This document shows, piece after piece, positions 7,908 through 16,037 of a stretch of DNA of 17,139 nucleotides (positions are counted from its first letter, which is position 1; each line of letters starts with the position of its first letter). The translations under genes and the position numbers were made by a program. The DNA comes from Fodinibius sp041642155 (GTDB taxonomy: Bacteria; Bacteroidota; Rhodothermia; Balneolales; Balneolaceae), in assembly GCF_041642155.1 (NCBI RefSeq), contig NZ_JBEPWZ010000041.1:1-17139 (forward strand), in the 5' to 3' direction. The notes under the pieces are model-generated. The model was not told the origin of the DNA and ran no database searches. It saw only the letters and a program-made list of their open reading frames with translations.

Positions 7908-8987
7908 TTATTTTTCCCGGTACACCACAGCGTTGATATTCATGCCGGCTCCCACGGAAGCGAAGACCAAAATATCGCCACTGGAAATTTGATGATTATC
8001 CAATTTATTACTCCGTATCAGGTCCAGCAGGGTGGGGATCGTGGCTACGGAGGTATTTCCCAGCCATGAAATAGTCATCGGCATAAGAGAGGGCGGAACC
8101 TCGGATATATTATAAAGTTTTAGCAGGCGCTGCAGAATGGCCTCATCCATCTTGGCATTCGCCTGGTGGATCAGTACCTTGGCTACATCCTTAATAGTGA
8201 GTCCGGCCTGCTCCAGCGATCGTTTAACGACCCCCGGTACCCGTTTAAGGGCATATTGATAGAGCTTGCGTCCCTGCATCTTGAGGAACAACCGGTCATC
8301 CTCTCTTTCATTAAAAGAGAGCCCCATGGTCAGATAATCGGCCTCGGGATTGGTGTCGGTCCGGGCGGCGTGAGAAAGAATGCCGACCGGTTGTTCCCCG
8401 GACGTGGCTCCCAGCACCGTGGCGCCGGCCCCATCGGCATAAATCATGCTGTCGCGGTCGTGGGGATCGCAAACCCGGGAGAGCGTTTCCGATCCGATCA
8501 CCAGGACCTGTTCGGCATCACCACTTTGGATATAGTAGTTCGCCTGGATGAGTCCCTGCAGCCATCCCGGACATCCGAAGGGCAGATCGTAAGCTATACA
8601 TTGCGGGTTGTGAATGGCCAGTTTCTGCTTGACGCGGGAAGCCAGGCTGGGGACCATATCCACCTTCGGGTTGTCCGCCCGCAGGTCGCCGAAATTGTGG
8701 GCAACGATAATATAGTCCAGGGCTTCTTTGTCCAGGTCAGCATCGGCCAGTGCTTTTTCAGCGGCAAGGGTCGCCATGTCGGAGGTCAGCAGGTCATCCG
8801 GCGCGTATCTTCGCTCCCTTATGCCGGTAATGGCCTCGAATTTTTCGATAATCTCCTCGTTGCTTCGATCGTAAGGCTTTCCGTTGGCATCCAGGAAGGT
8901 ATGCTTCAGGAAATCACTGTTGGGGACCTTTTCAGGGGGAATGTAGCATCCGGTTCCGGTAATTACAGCAGAAGGTTGTTTGTTCAT
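7908..8987 (-). CDS. 3-oxoacyl-ACP synthase III family protein (FabH-like)
   Basis: Thiolase-fold condensing enzyme of the KAS III family, 359 residues from the ATG at 8987 (a TTG two codons earlier is less likely). All three catalytic residues can be seen: Cys139 in LPFGCPGWLQG, His274 in VLIHQANAKM and Asn311 in WLGNTSVATIP. Other family segments are ITGTGCYIPP, ITGIRERRYAP, MIYADGAGATVLG and a C-terminal FASVGAGMN. The sequence around Cys (FGCPGW) differs from the usual ACSGF of housekeeping FabH, which suggests a paralogue with another acyl substrate rather than the initiating enzyme of fatty-acid synthesis. No fatty-acid or polyketide genes lie alongside, so the pathway cannot be read from context. 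Confidence 0.9.
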   Translation of the reverse strand: MNKQPSAVITGTGCYIPPEKVPNSDFLKHTFLDANGKPYDRSNEEIIEKFEAITGIRERRYAPDDLLTSDMATLAAEKALADADLDKEALDYIIVAHNFGDLRADNPKVDMVPSLASRVKQKLAIHNPQCIAYDLPFGCPGWLQGLIQANYYIQSGDAEQVLVIGSETLSRVCDPHDRDSMIYADGAGATVLGATSGEQPVGILSHAARTDTNPEADYLTMGLSFNEREDDRLFLKMQGRKLYQYALKRVPGVVKRSLEQAGLTIKDVAKVLIHQANAKMDEAILQRLLKLYNISEVPPSLMPMTISWLGNTSVATIPTLLDLIRSNKLDNHQISSGDILVFASVGAGMNINAVVYREK

Positions 8988-9455
8988 AATCAACTATCTA
9001 ATCAGGCTTCAAGTTCAATTCGCATAAAACAGCTTTCGTGATGGCATAACAGCGCGCTCCCTGTGCACGGAATGAGCAGATCGTCCCGCTGCCTGAGAGC
9101 GGGTTGTGCTGCAAGCATTTGTCCAAGAGGGTCATCCATGCCGGGAATAAGGTCCAGGCAATATATCCCTGATCATCTTCCTTAAAGAGGGAGATTCGTT
9201 CATACCATCAGCCGCCGCATTAAATACATTTACAGTATGTTATAATAACAAAAAAGTTGACCAGTATTGAGAGGGAATAATAATATTTATTGCGCTTTTC
9301 ATTCCCAGATAAAAAGTCCCACGAAGATCAAGGATGCAATAAAAAGACTTTTTCCGCCGTTTACTTTTTCTTTTCTGAAACCTTGTAAGAGGTGGCAAAA
9401 ACCGTTAATTTAAGCGCCGATATTTCTGTTCGGGTGCATCCAGATCCAGACACAC
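8988..9455. other. Non-coding stretch between KAS III gene and tRNA
   Basis: No supported gene. The minus strand has an open frame of about 70 codons ending at 8998 (reads ISLFKEDDQGYIAWTLFP near its start) but no early start codon and no recognised family; it may be a relic. A 6-bp hairpin (CCCGCT/AGCGGG, 9085-9103) is present without a T run. The right half (about 9230-9440) is A+T rich and presumably contains the tRNA promoter, which I could not pin down. Confidence 0.55.
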
Positions 9456-9529
9456 GGGCCCGTAGCTCAGTTGGTTAGAGCAGTCGACTCATAATCGATT
9501 GGCCGGGGGTTCAAGTCCCTCCGGGCCCA
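9456..9529 (+). tRNA. tRNA with CAU anticodon (tRNA-Ile2 likely, or elongator Met)
   Basis: Full 74-nt cloverleaf. The acceptor stem is GGGCCCG/CGGGCCC with discriminator A at 9529, followed by a D-arm with AGCTCAGTTGGTTAGAGC and an anticodon stem GTCGA/TCGAT closing the loop CTCATAA (anticodon CAT). The T-arm is GGGGG/CCCTC around TTCAAGT. CCA is not encoded. The D-arm and anticodon region (GAGCAG-CGACTCATAATCG-TTGG) resemble bacterial tRNA-Ile2, whose C34 is changed to lysidine, more than elongator Met. The integrase gene 3' of it suggests that this tRNA is the island attachment site. Confidence 0.95.
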
Positions 9530-9811
9530 CTTTTTATTCCTTTCTTTAAATCCCTAAAAAATACCCTTTATACCATTTAAACGGCCATTTTAGGCACTCA
9601 TCTTCTCTTTGTGGTAAAATTTCTGCGTGAAAGTATTTCACTTTTTGTAATAAATTACGTAAATAGTTGGTACAAAAGTTGGTACATTCGTTCACTGATC
9701 GTAGAAAAATGGGCCAACCCTCCATACTGTACACTAAAAATTTATTGCAGAATTGTACTCAAATGTTGTAAAGGACCAAAAACCTCCAACCAACAGACTC
9801 TAAATTCGAGA
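9530..9811. other. Non-coding A+T-rich left end of the island
   Basis: Between the tRNA and the integrase remnant. A T5 run directly follows the tRNA. No gene or repeat that I can support; core and arm sites for the recombinase would be expected here but cannot be identified by eye. Confidence 0.5.
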
Positions 9812-9935
9812 ATGAGTATGGATAGTCTAAAAAAGAGGAAGAGTACGTATTACATTCGTTTTTTTTAAAAGTGAGTAGAGAGAGAAAGCGGAATCCTGAG
9901 CTTAGGGACTAAGATTAAAAGGGAAGCTCAAAAAA
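9812..9935 (+). pseudogene. Decayed N-terminal arm-binding segment of the integrase
   Basis: The ATG at 9812 opens MSMDSLKKRKSTYYIRFF, the typical start of tyrosine integrases with an arm-type DNA-binding N-terminus, and stops at TAA 9866 after a T8 run; a second stop (TGA) is at 9872. The same frame resumes with ILSLGTKIKREAQKNV (to about 9940), again typical of this region (SLGTK...), then hits TGA. The following residues IEYEGKFERGEIDPFNGW are in a different frame, that of the main gene. So two or more lesions separate the N-terminus from the intact core: stop codons or a frameshift near 9858-9875, and a 1-base shift near 9939-9943. Confidence 0.72.
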
Positions 9936-11666
9936 ATGTCGATTGAATATGAAGGAAAGTTTGAACGAGGTGAAATTGATCCTTTCAATGGATGGACTCC
10001 AGGGAAGGAAGCTAAAAAGAAAAGACAAAAGCTTCGGGGAAAGTATGTGGCCTTGCATAAAGCGGCGGATCAATTTATTGAAGAACGTAGCCAAGCTAAT
10101 CAGACGACCAAAGATAACTATCGACGACACTTAGATATGCTAGAAGACCAGCTCGGTCGAACGATGCCGGTTACGGAAATTATGGAGAAGGATATCCGTG
10201 AATTCTGCTTCCGGGATGATTTAGCACCGGCAACCCAGGCAAGTTATCTTCGACACTTGAAGGTTTTCTTCAAATGGATGCATGAAAAAGAAATTCTAAA
10301 GGAAGATCTTGCTGCCGACATTAAACCGCCCAAGGTGCCGCAAAAAATTGCCGGGAAGACCATTTCGCGTGAGGGATTGGATGAAGTTTTCAAGGCCTTT
10401 GATAAGTTTTACAAAGAACAAAAAGAAAAAGGATATGTAACCAAGCCTCACCAGATGCGTTTATGGTTTAAGCCGATGATTAATACCATGTATTACTGTG
10501 GATTAAGAGCCAGTGAGGCCGTTAATCTGAAATGGAGTGATATTGACTTAGAAGGGAATCCCAATGATCCGGAAGATCTGGGACAGATACGAATTACTAA
10601 TTCGGATGACAATACTACGAAGTCCGGAAAAGAGCGCGTAATTCCGATTAAAGAGCCGCTAAAACCTTGGTTGGTGCAATGGCATAAGAAGCAGGGTGAA
10701 CCAAGTGATGGGTACGCATTCCCAAGCTCAACGGGATTAAATAAGTACCAGGGGATGAGTGCCGGTTCGCTTTCCCGATCATTTAAAAAATTCGTCAAAA
10801 AAGCTGAAGGTGTTCCGAATTCTGTAACTCTACACGGTTTGCGACACTCCTGTGCTACGGACTTGCTTCGAAAGAGAGTTCCTATCCATATTGTCCAAAA
10901 GATTATGGGACACTCTTCCATAGATGTTACTCAAATTTATGAGCATTTGGGCCGATTTAGAGACCAAAAAGCGGTCTCAATAGAAGAGTTATATCAATTT
11001 TATAAAGAAAAAGAACCAAACCTACTCCGAAGTACATTAAGATGGCGTGTTTACGAGTTAAATGATAAAGGCATTCTTAGCAGAGTAAAGAGAGGTGTAT
11101 ATAGGCTGGGGGCAGAAGTTAGGGAATGGAAGCCAGAAAGATCCAAGGAGTTGAGGACTATTGATTCCAAGCTTCGAAAGGAGTTTCCATACCTCACGTT
11201 TTGTATCTGGTCCACAAAGTGGCTTTTAAACTTTACGCAGCATTTGCCCACGAAATATTTTACTCTCGTCGATACAGAGCGTGATACGGAAGAGTCAATT
11301 TTTTATTACCTGCAAAATACTCGAAAAGATTCCGGGGTGTTTCTTAAACCCAGCAGAGATGAAGTACAGAAATATTTAGGTAGTTCAGAAAACCTTTTGG
11401 TCATCCGGCCACTGATCAGTCAATCCCCCTTAATGACGGTAAATGAAGTCCAGGTACCCAAGTTGGAGAAAATGATGGTTGACCTGGTAGCGGACGAGGT
11501 TTTATTTGATGCTTTTCAGGGAAAAGAGCTTAAAACCATATGCAGTAATATTGTGGATAAATATGATGTAAATATAAGTACCTTAAAGAGATATGCCCAG
11601 CGACGTAACAAGTGGGATGGAGTAAAACAATATTTAAAAGAGACTAATGAACAGATTTTAAGCTGA
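9936..11666 (+). CDS. Tyrosine recombinase fused to an AbiEi/DUF6577-like antitoxin domain
   Basis: A 576-residue protein with two parts. Residues about 38-125 form the SAM-like core-binding domain, and about 140-340 the catalytic domain of a tyrosine site-specific recombinase, with Arg191 (CGLRASEAV), Lys229 (TTKSGKERVIPI), His300-x-x-Arg303 (LHGLRHSCAT), His326 (MGHSSIDVT) and nucleophile Tyr335 (QIYEHLGR). Family members usually end soon after the tyrosine. Here the frame continues for about 230 residues: a winged-helix-like part (LLRSTLRWRVYELNDKGILS, then RVKRGVYRLG, 363-392), then FCIWSTKWLLNFTQHLPTK, TLVDTERDTEESIFYYLQ and LEKMMVDLVADEVLFDAFQG, which I recognise as AbiEi-like/DUF6577-type. 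There is no Met between 324 and 500, so separate translation of the domain from ATG is unlikely. The start at 9936 lacks the arm-binding N-terminus, whose relic lies upstream. No toxin gene follows on this strand. Confidence 0.85.
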   Translation: MSIEYEGKFERGEIDPFNGWTPGKEAKKKRQKLRGKYVALHKAADQFIEERSQANQTTKDNYRRHLDMLEDQLGRTMPVTEIMEKDIREFCFRDDLAPATQASYLRHLKVFFKWMHEKEILKEDLAADIKPPKVPQKIAGKTISREGLDEVFKAFDKFYKEQKEKGYVTKPHQMRLWFKPMINTMYYCGLRASEAVNLKWSDIDLEGNPNDPEDLGQIRITNSDDNTTKSGKERVIPIKEPLKPWLVQWHKKQGEPSDGYAFPSSTGLNKYQGMSAGSLSRSFKKFVKKAEGVPNSVTLHGLRHSCATDLLRKRVPIHIVQKIMGHSSIDVTQIYEHLGRFRDQKAVSIEELYQFYKEKEPNLLRSTLRWRVYELNDKGILSRVKRGVYRLGAEVREWKPERSKELRTIDSKLRKEFPYLTFCIWSTKWLLNFTQHLPTKYFTLVDTERDTEESIFYYLQNTRKDSGVFLKPSRDEVQKYLGSSENLLVIRPLISQSPLMTVNEVQVPKLEKMMVDLVADEVLFDAFQGKELKTICSNIVDKYDVNISTLKRYAQRRNKWDGVKQYLKETNEQILS

Positions 11667-11748
11667 AAATGATTTCAGAAAAATGTCACCAAGAAAATTG
11701 GATTCAAAAATGAGATGTGAGGGACTTGTTAATACCGATCTATAATTC

Positions 11749-12588
11749 TTATTGCTTGATTCCTTGTGCCACTTCTCCCAATAATTTTTTGGCTTGCTCA
11801 ACAGTAAAGTTTGCATTTTGAGCCATTAATTCGGGGATTCTGTGGTGATACTTTTTAGATAGAGACAAAATATTAAGAACTCGGTTTCTCAAAGTTTCAT
11901 TATCAGAAATAATAGCATTCAATTTTCGGCCGATCACATAAGCTGCAATGTCTATCAATTCAAAATCTCCCTGGGTAAATAAATCGTTATGTTTGTTATA
12001 TATCAGACTACTCTCTATATGAAAATAGTGGCGGATTATAATGCCAATATCTTTGATGTCTTGAGTGCGTTTCTCTGGACGATCATCGAAGGCGATTAGT
12101 TTCAGTAAAATAATGGAGGTAAGGGAGGCAATTTTAAAAGTAAGGCCCTCATCAGTTAAGATTGGTGCCAAGCCTTGTTGGTAGATTTCCTTAAAGCCAT
12201 TAACATGAACCCTTGTAAGTCCGTCTCCCTCTACTTCGACTGCTTCATCAATTTCTACAGATCCAAATGGTAGTAGATCTACGGGGTAACCATAGGGTGT
12301 CAGTAACGCAAACGCATTTGTTGAGACTTCTTGAAAATCGTGTTCTTTAATTAGTGTAGACTTGATCTCTTCGTAATCTCTGGACTCCGAAATAAATATG
12401 GCTAAATCGACATCTCTTGTAGCCCTGGTTTGGATCTCCTCTTTTGATAGCCACATATCTTTCGCCAAGGCTCCAATGACATAAAAATCCACGTCAAATT
12501 TTTGAAAAACTTTTTCAAGTATTTCAATGACATCCTTTAATCCTTCTTGATTGAAATTGGATAACTTAATCTTGTATGAACTCGCCAT
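11749..12588 (-). CDS. AbiEii-type nucleotidyltransferase toxin
   Basis: Nucleotidyltransferase-fold protein (279 residues) of the AbiEii/type IV toxin group. The active-site pattern is visible: VIGALAKDMWL (Gly39-Ala40), then RDVDLAIF with Asp59 and Asp61, and a third acidic residue Asp104 in YPVDLLPFG. A conserved basic/acidic stretch KLIAFDDRPEKRTQDIKDI (163-181) follows. Known relatives are bacteriostatic NTases, and the related MenT enzymes add nucleotides to tRNA 3' ends; the target here is unknown. Its start overlaps the end of the antitoxin gene by 23 bases, so translation is probably coupled. It ends 82 bases from the convergent integrase gene. Confidence 0.85.
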   Translation of the reverse strand: MASSYKIKLSNFNQEGLKDVIEILEKVFQKFDVDFYVIGALAKDMWLSKEEIQTRATRDVDLAIFISESRDYEEIKSTLIKEHDFQEVSTNAFALLTPYGYPVDLLPFGSVEIDEAVEVEGDGLTRVHVNGFKEIYQQGLAPILTDEGLTFKIASLTSIILLKLIAFDDRPEKRTQDIKDIGIIIRHYFHIESSLIYNKHNDLFTQGDFELIDIAAYVIGRKLNAIISDNETLRNRVLNILSLSKKYHHRIPELMAQNANFTVEQAKKLLGEVAQGIKQ

Positions 12589-13561
12589 ATATTTTTTCAG
12601 CTATTTTAAAATTGCGTTCATCGCCGGTCAAGATTAAGTCTGCGTAGATTGCTAAAGGAGGGGCAGTTTCTTTTCCCTTTTCAATACTCCAGAATGGCTC
12701 GTAAACTTGGATAGTACCATCAGGATCAGGCTTTAGCCTGAATTTTTTCATTATATTACCCTTAGTATGAGTTGTGAAAAGAGTTAGATCCTGTGGCTTT
12801 AACATTCCAGTAAGTAAATCTGCACCAGCCTCTCCGCCCCATACTGTTTGGTCATCAAGTTCCATCTTTTTCCAATTAGCAGCCTCTTCTTTATCAATGA
12901 AGGCAAATGTACCTTTGTGTAGCTTTGGTTTTAGCTCTTGTTCATAAGCACCGATCCACTCATCAATTAATGCATCTTTACGTACTAACTGATAGTTCTT
13001 TTCGTCCTTTTTAACCAGATACTTTCTTTTCTTAAGTCCATTGATGACATAACCAATGGTACCCAACGCTACATCCGCAGCTTCGGCAATTTCTCTATAC
13101 GTTTTCTGAATCCACTCTTCATCGAGAAGAAATAAAAAGACTACTTTCAATCCCGTCTTGGTAAAGGCCCGATCTCTTTCAACTTTAACATGGAATGTCT
13201 CGTTGTGGTCCACAAAGAGAAAATGATCTTTGGTTCTGATGTACATATTACCAGCCCCATCAATCCAGTTGATCCCTTTATTTTTAAGCTTCTCTTTTAT
13301 ATTCGGAAAAATTTGTCCTCCAATTAACAGAAATGGCTTATTAGTTTTGGCCAACTCATAAATTCTAGGTAGCTGGTGGGTTCGGACTTCTTTCTTTATT
13401 TCTGCAAAAAAATCCAACGTCTCATCTGGAAGGTGTAGCTTTACCTTTGCATCTACTTGATGTACATCTTGGATATACTTCTCTCGTTCCTCAATTTCTA
13501 GTTTAAATTGGGTAAGCTTTTCAAGGTTTTCTTGTGCTAAGGGAAGTATATCGGCTTCCAT
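12566..13561 (-). CDS. AbiEi-family antitoxin / transcriptional repressor
   Basis: A 331-residue protein of the AbiEi_2 type (formerly DUF2186). Visible parts: a helical N-terminus (1-60); an alpha/beta region with FLLIGGQIFPNIKEKLKNKG and INWIDGAGNMYI (78-108), the family signature; a winged helix at about 137-195 (TYREIAEAADVALGTIGYVI, then LKKRKYL); then WGGEAGADLLTGMLKPQDLT (241-260), and near the end APPLAIYADLILTGDERNFK. AbiEi proteins neutralise AbiEii toxins without direct contact and repress their own operon by binding promoter inverted repeats. It is the first gene of a two-gene operon with the NTase. A symmetric operator candidate lies directly in front of its ATG. Confidence 0.88.
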   Translation of the reverse strand: MEADILPLAQENLEKLTQFKLEIEEREKYIQDVHQVDAKVKLHLPDETLDFFAEIKKEVRTHQLPRIYELAKTNKPFLLIGGQIFPNIKEKLKNKGINWIDGAGNMYIRTKDHFLFVDHNETFHVKVERDRAFTKTGLKVVFLFLLDEEWIQKTYREIAEAADVALGTIGYVINGLKKRKYLVKKDEKNYQLVRKDALIDEWIGAYEQELKPKLHKGTFAFIDKEEAANWKKMELDDQTVWGGEAGADLLTGMLKPQDLTLFTTHTKGNIMKKFRLKPDPDGTIQVYEPFWSIEKGKETAPPLAIYADLILTGDERNFKIAEKIYGEFIQD

Positions 13562-13562
13562 T

Positions 13563-13615
13563 TGTTCATTTTTTGTTTATGTTCACGTTCCGTGAACGCT
13601 GTAAATTAATGAACA
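13563..13615 (-). promoter_or_regulatory. Candidate AbiEi operator: nested symmetric inverted repeats
   Basis: Inner repeat GTTCACG (13581-13587), TTC spacer, CGTGAAC (13591-13597). Outer repeat TGTTCATT (13563-13570) with AATGAACA (13608-13615). Both are perfect and share one centre, base 13589. The half-site GTTCA/TGAAC thus occurs four times, with the two same-oriented copies on each side exactly 17 bases apart. It starts two bases in front of the antitoxin ATG, where an AbiEi autoregulatory site is expected, and lies in the divergent region shared with the primase-helicase gene. Confidence 0.72.
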
Positions 13616-13788
13616 GAAGTATAACTTACAACACTTCATGACCATTAGTATAGTTCGCTTTATAAATATCCGGAGTGAAGCTTAATTAAAATTGTCAAAC
13701 CTCTACAGGTGATTAAAAGGTAATTAGGTTCAAGTATTATTTTATATAACTTATAAAAGCAGAATGATGATATCATTGATTTTTTTCC

Positions 13789-15942
13789 ATGAGAATATCG
13801 AAACAGCATATTAATCTGTTCCAATCCCTTTTTAAAGGCCGGGAAGATGTCTATGCCCTCCGGTGGAAAAATGAGGATTGGGACGGATACATGCCCGCCT
13901 ATAACGTGGACTGGGACAAATACGAAAAGCATAAGGCGCTGGGTGGCACCTTTCAGACCTTCAAGCACAAAGAACTTTCCCCGCTTACTCCGGCCGTTAT
14001 CCGAAAGCACCTGTCGGGAAAGGAAACGGTCGGCATCTATCCCTTATTGAAAGATAATACTTCTTGGCTGCTGGCCGCCGATTTTGATAAGGAAAGCTGG
14101 ATGAAGGATAGCCACCAGTTTTTGCGGGTATGTGAGCAGCATCAAATTCCCGCCTACTTGGAACGTTCCCGCTCCGGGAATGGTGGACACGTATGGATCT
14201 TTTTACAACAACCTAATCCTGCTTGGAAAAGCAGAAAGATAGCTTTTCATCTATTACGGGAGGCGGGTATTCTGTCAGAGTTTGAAAAAGATGCAAGTTT
14301 CGATCGGCTGTTTCCTAGTCAGGATTATCATTCAGGCAAAGGCTTGGGTAACCTCATTGCCCTGCCACTGAATAAAAAATGGATGGCTGAGGGGAATACT
14401 TGTTTTATAGATCCCGAAACCGGTGACCCGTTCAGTAATCAATGGAAGTTTCTGGCAGAAATGCAGAAAGTATCTACTTCACAGTTGGACCAGCTATATG
14501 ATTCAGTTGAAAATTCATCTTCTCCTTCTCATGCGTCCTGCAGCCGGTCAGACGGAGAACTGCAAATCCTACTCGACAATCAGGTGTGGTTAAATAGGAA
14601 CAACATGCCTCCTTCGGTTATCAGCTATATCCGGGATCAGTTAAACTATGTCAACTCAGACTATCTTATGAAAAAGAAGCTGGGAAGGAGCACTTGGCAG
14701 ACGGAGAGGTATTTTAACCTGATTGGGGAGAAGGAAAAACATGTAATCATACCACGGGGATTCCTTCCCAATTTAATTGCTTATTGCAAGGAACGGGGAA
14801 TTCCATATCACATCGATGACCAGCGCCAAAAGAGGTCACCGGTAACCTACCAATCGAGCATTAAACTGTATCCACACCAGAAGAAAGCCCTGGAACCAAC
14901 CTCAAAGAAAGATTTTGGTGTGATCGTGGCACCGCCGGGATCGGGCAAAACCATTATGGGACTTGAACTCATTGCTCGCAAAAAGCAGCCGGCATTAATA
15001 ATTGTACACCGCAAACAACTGTTTGACCAGTGGATCGAACGTGTCGAATCGTTTTTGAGTATTCCCGAGAAAGAGATCGGGAAGTTCTCCGGTTCCCATA
15101 AAAAGCAAGGAAAGGATATTACAGTCGGGATGGTTCAAACACTGAAACAACACGGGGAAAGCGACAAGATCCTGGAATCGTTCGGCACTATTATCGTGGA
15201 TGAGTGCCATCATATTCCGGCCAAAACGTTTCGGGAAACTATTACCCGGTTTAGCTCCTATTATTTGTATGGGCTCACGGCTACTCCGATGCGTAAGAAC
15301 AATGATGAGGATCTGATTTATGTGTTCATAGGAAATATTATTTCCGAAATTACAGCTGACTTTCTGGACGATGATAAATCGGCCACGATTCAGATAAACA
15401 TCAGGGAAACCGGTCTTCAGGCTCCCTTCGATTATCGTATTGATGACTATGAAACCCTATCCCGGATTCTTGTACACGATACCGCCCGGAATCAGTTAAT
15501 TTTGGATGATCTGATCAAGGTGATCGACCAGAAAAAAACGGTGTTGCTGCTCACCGAACGGAAATCTCATATTGAAGTATTGAACCTGTATTTGAAGGAT
15601 CGGTTTGAAACGATTACCCTGAGTGGCGATGACTCCAAAGGCGGCCAGCAATCCAAGATGAAACAGATCCAGGCCGGTCACTTTCAAATTGTCCTTTCCA
15701 CCGGTCAATTTTTTGGAGAAGGCGTTGACGTGGACCGGTTCGACTGTTTGTTTCTGGTGTATCCGTTTGCTTTTAAGGGCAAACTTATTCAGTATATTGG
15801 ACGAATCACGCGGTCGAATCAGATTCCGATCATTTATGATTATCGTGATCGGAAAATCGAGTATTTTGAAAAGCTATTCAGAAAACGAAACCGTTTTTAC
15901 GATGAAATCCGGAAAGCCAACCAGATGACGATGGATTTATAA
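13789..15942 (+). CDS. TOTE-type archaeo-eukaryotic primase fused to SF2 helicase
   Basis: A 717-residue protein. Residues about 20-200 are an archaeo-eukaryotic primase of the TOTE conflict-system type: catalytic pair Asp98/Asp100 (LLAADFDKE), SRSGNGGHVWIFL (127-139) with the family His134, and FDRLFPSQ plus GLGNLIALPL (171-194). About 258-350 is the linker domain seen in these proteins (KLGRSTWQTERYF, IIPRGFLPNLI). About 355-700 is a superfamily 2 helicase: Walker A APPGSGKT (381-388), DECHH (471-475), LTATP (496-500), and motif VI QYIGRITRS (668-676) with two arginines. TOTE systems are proposed to act against invading nucleic acids; no nuclease domain is seen here. It is divergent from the AbiE operon, and 140 bases separate it from the next AbiE genes. 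Confidence 0.88.
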   Translation: MRISKQHINLFQSLFKGREDVYALRWKNEDWDGYMPAYNVDWDKYEKHKALGGTFQTFKHKELSPLTPAVIRKHLSGKETVGIYPLLKDNTSWLLAADFDKESWMKDSHQFLRVCEQHQIPAYLERSRSGNGGHVWIFLQQPNPAWKSRKIAFHLLREAGILSEFEKDASFDRLFPSQDYHSGKGLGNLIALPLNKKWMAEGNTCFIDPETGDPFSNQWKFLAEMQKVSTSQLDQLYDSVENSSSPSHASCSRSDGELQILLDNQVWLNRNNMPPSVISYIRDQLNYVNSDYLMKKKLGRSTWQTERYFNLIGEKEKHVIIPRGFLPNLIAYCKERGIPYHIDDQRQKRSPVTYQSSIKLYPHQKKALEPTSKKDFGVIVAPPGSGKTIMGLELIARKKQPALIIVHRKQLFDQWIERVESFLSIPEKEIGKFSGSHKKQGKDITVGMVQTLKQHGESDKILESFGTIIVDECHHIPAKTFRETITRFSSYYLYGLTATPMRKNNDEDLIYVFIGNIISEITADFLDDDKSATIQINIRETGLQAPFDYRIDDYETLSRILVHDTARNQLILDDLIKVIDQKKTVLLLTERKSHIEVLNLYLKDRFETITLSGDDSKGGQQSKMKQIQAGHFQIVLSTGQFFGEGVDVDRFDCLFLVYPFAFKGKLIQYIGRITRSNQIPIIYDYRDRKIEYFEKLFRKRNRFYDEIRKANQMTMDL

Positions 15943-16037
15943 ATCAAATTATTGTCAATAAGTAGTATTTTTTGACGAAAATTTGGAGCGGTAATTTATC
16001 TTCCTCCAGAAGGATTAGTAGTGGATAACTTATTTTT

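Noticed and set aside
8166..9041. Plus-strand open frame of 291 codons opposite the KAS III gene
   Set aside because: It is antisense to a clear KAS III protein with all catalytic residues, and its translation has no recognisable motifs.
9901..9913. Inverted repeat CTTAG-GGA-CTAAG before the integrase as an operator or core site
   Set aside because: It has a five-base arm only, and the bases are better explained as the remnant coding segment SLGTK.
11663..11678. Hairpin CTGAAA/TTTCAG overlapping the integrase stop codon as a bidirectional terminator
   Set aside because: It is only 6 bp, followed by A rather than T on the plus strand, and its T run is on the wrong side for the minus strand.
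13660..14010. Minus-strand open frame antisense to the primase N-terminus
   Set aside because: It overlaps the well-supported TOTE gene and shows no family features.
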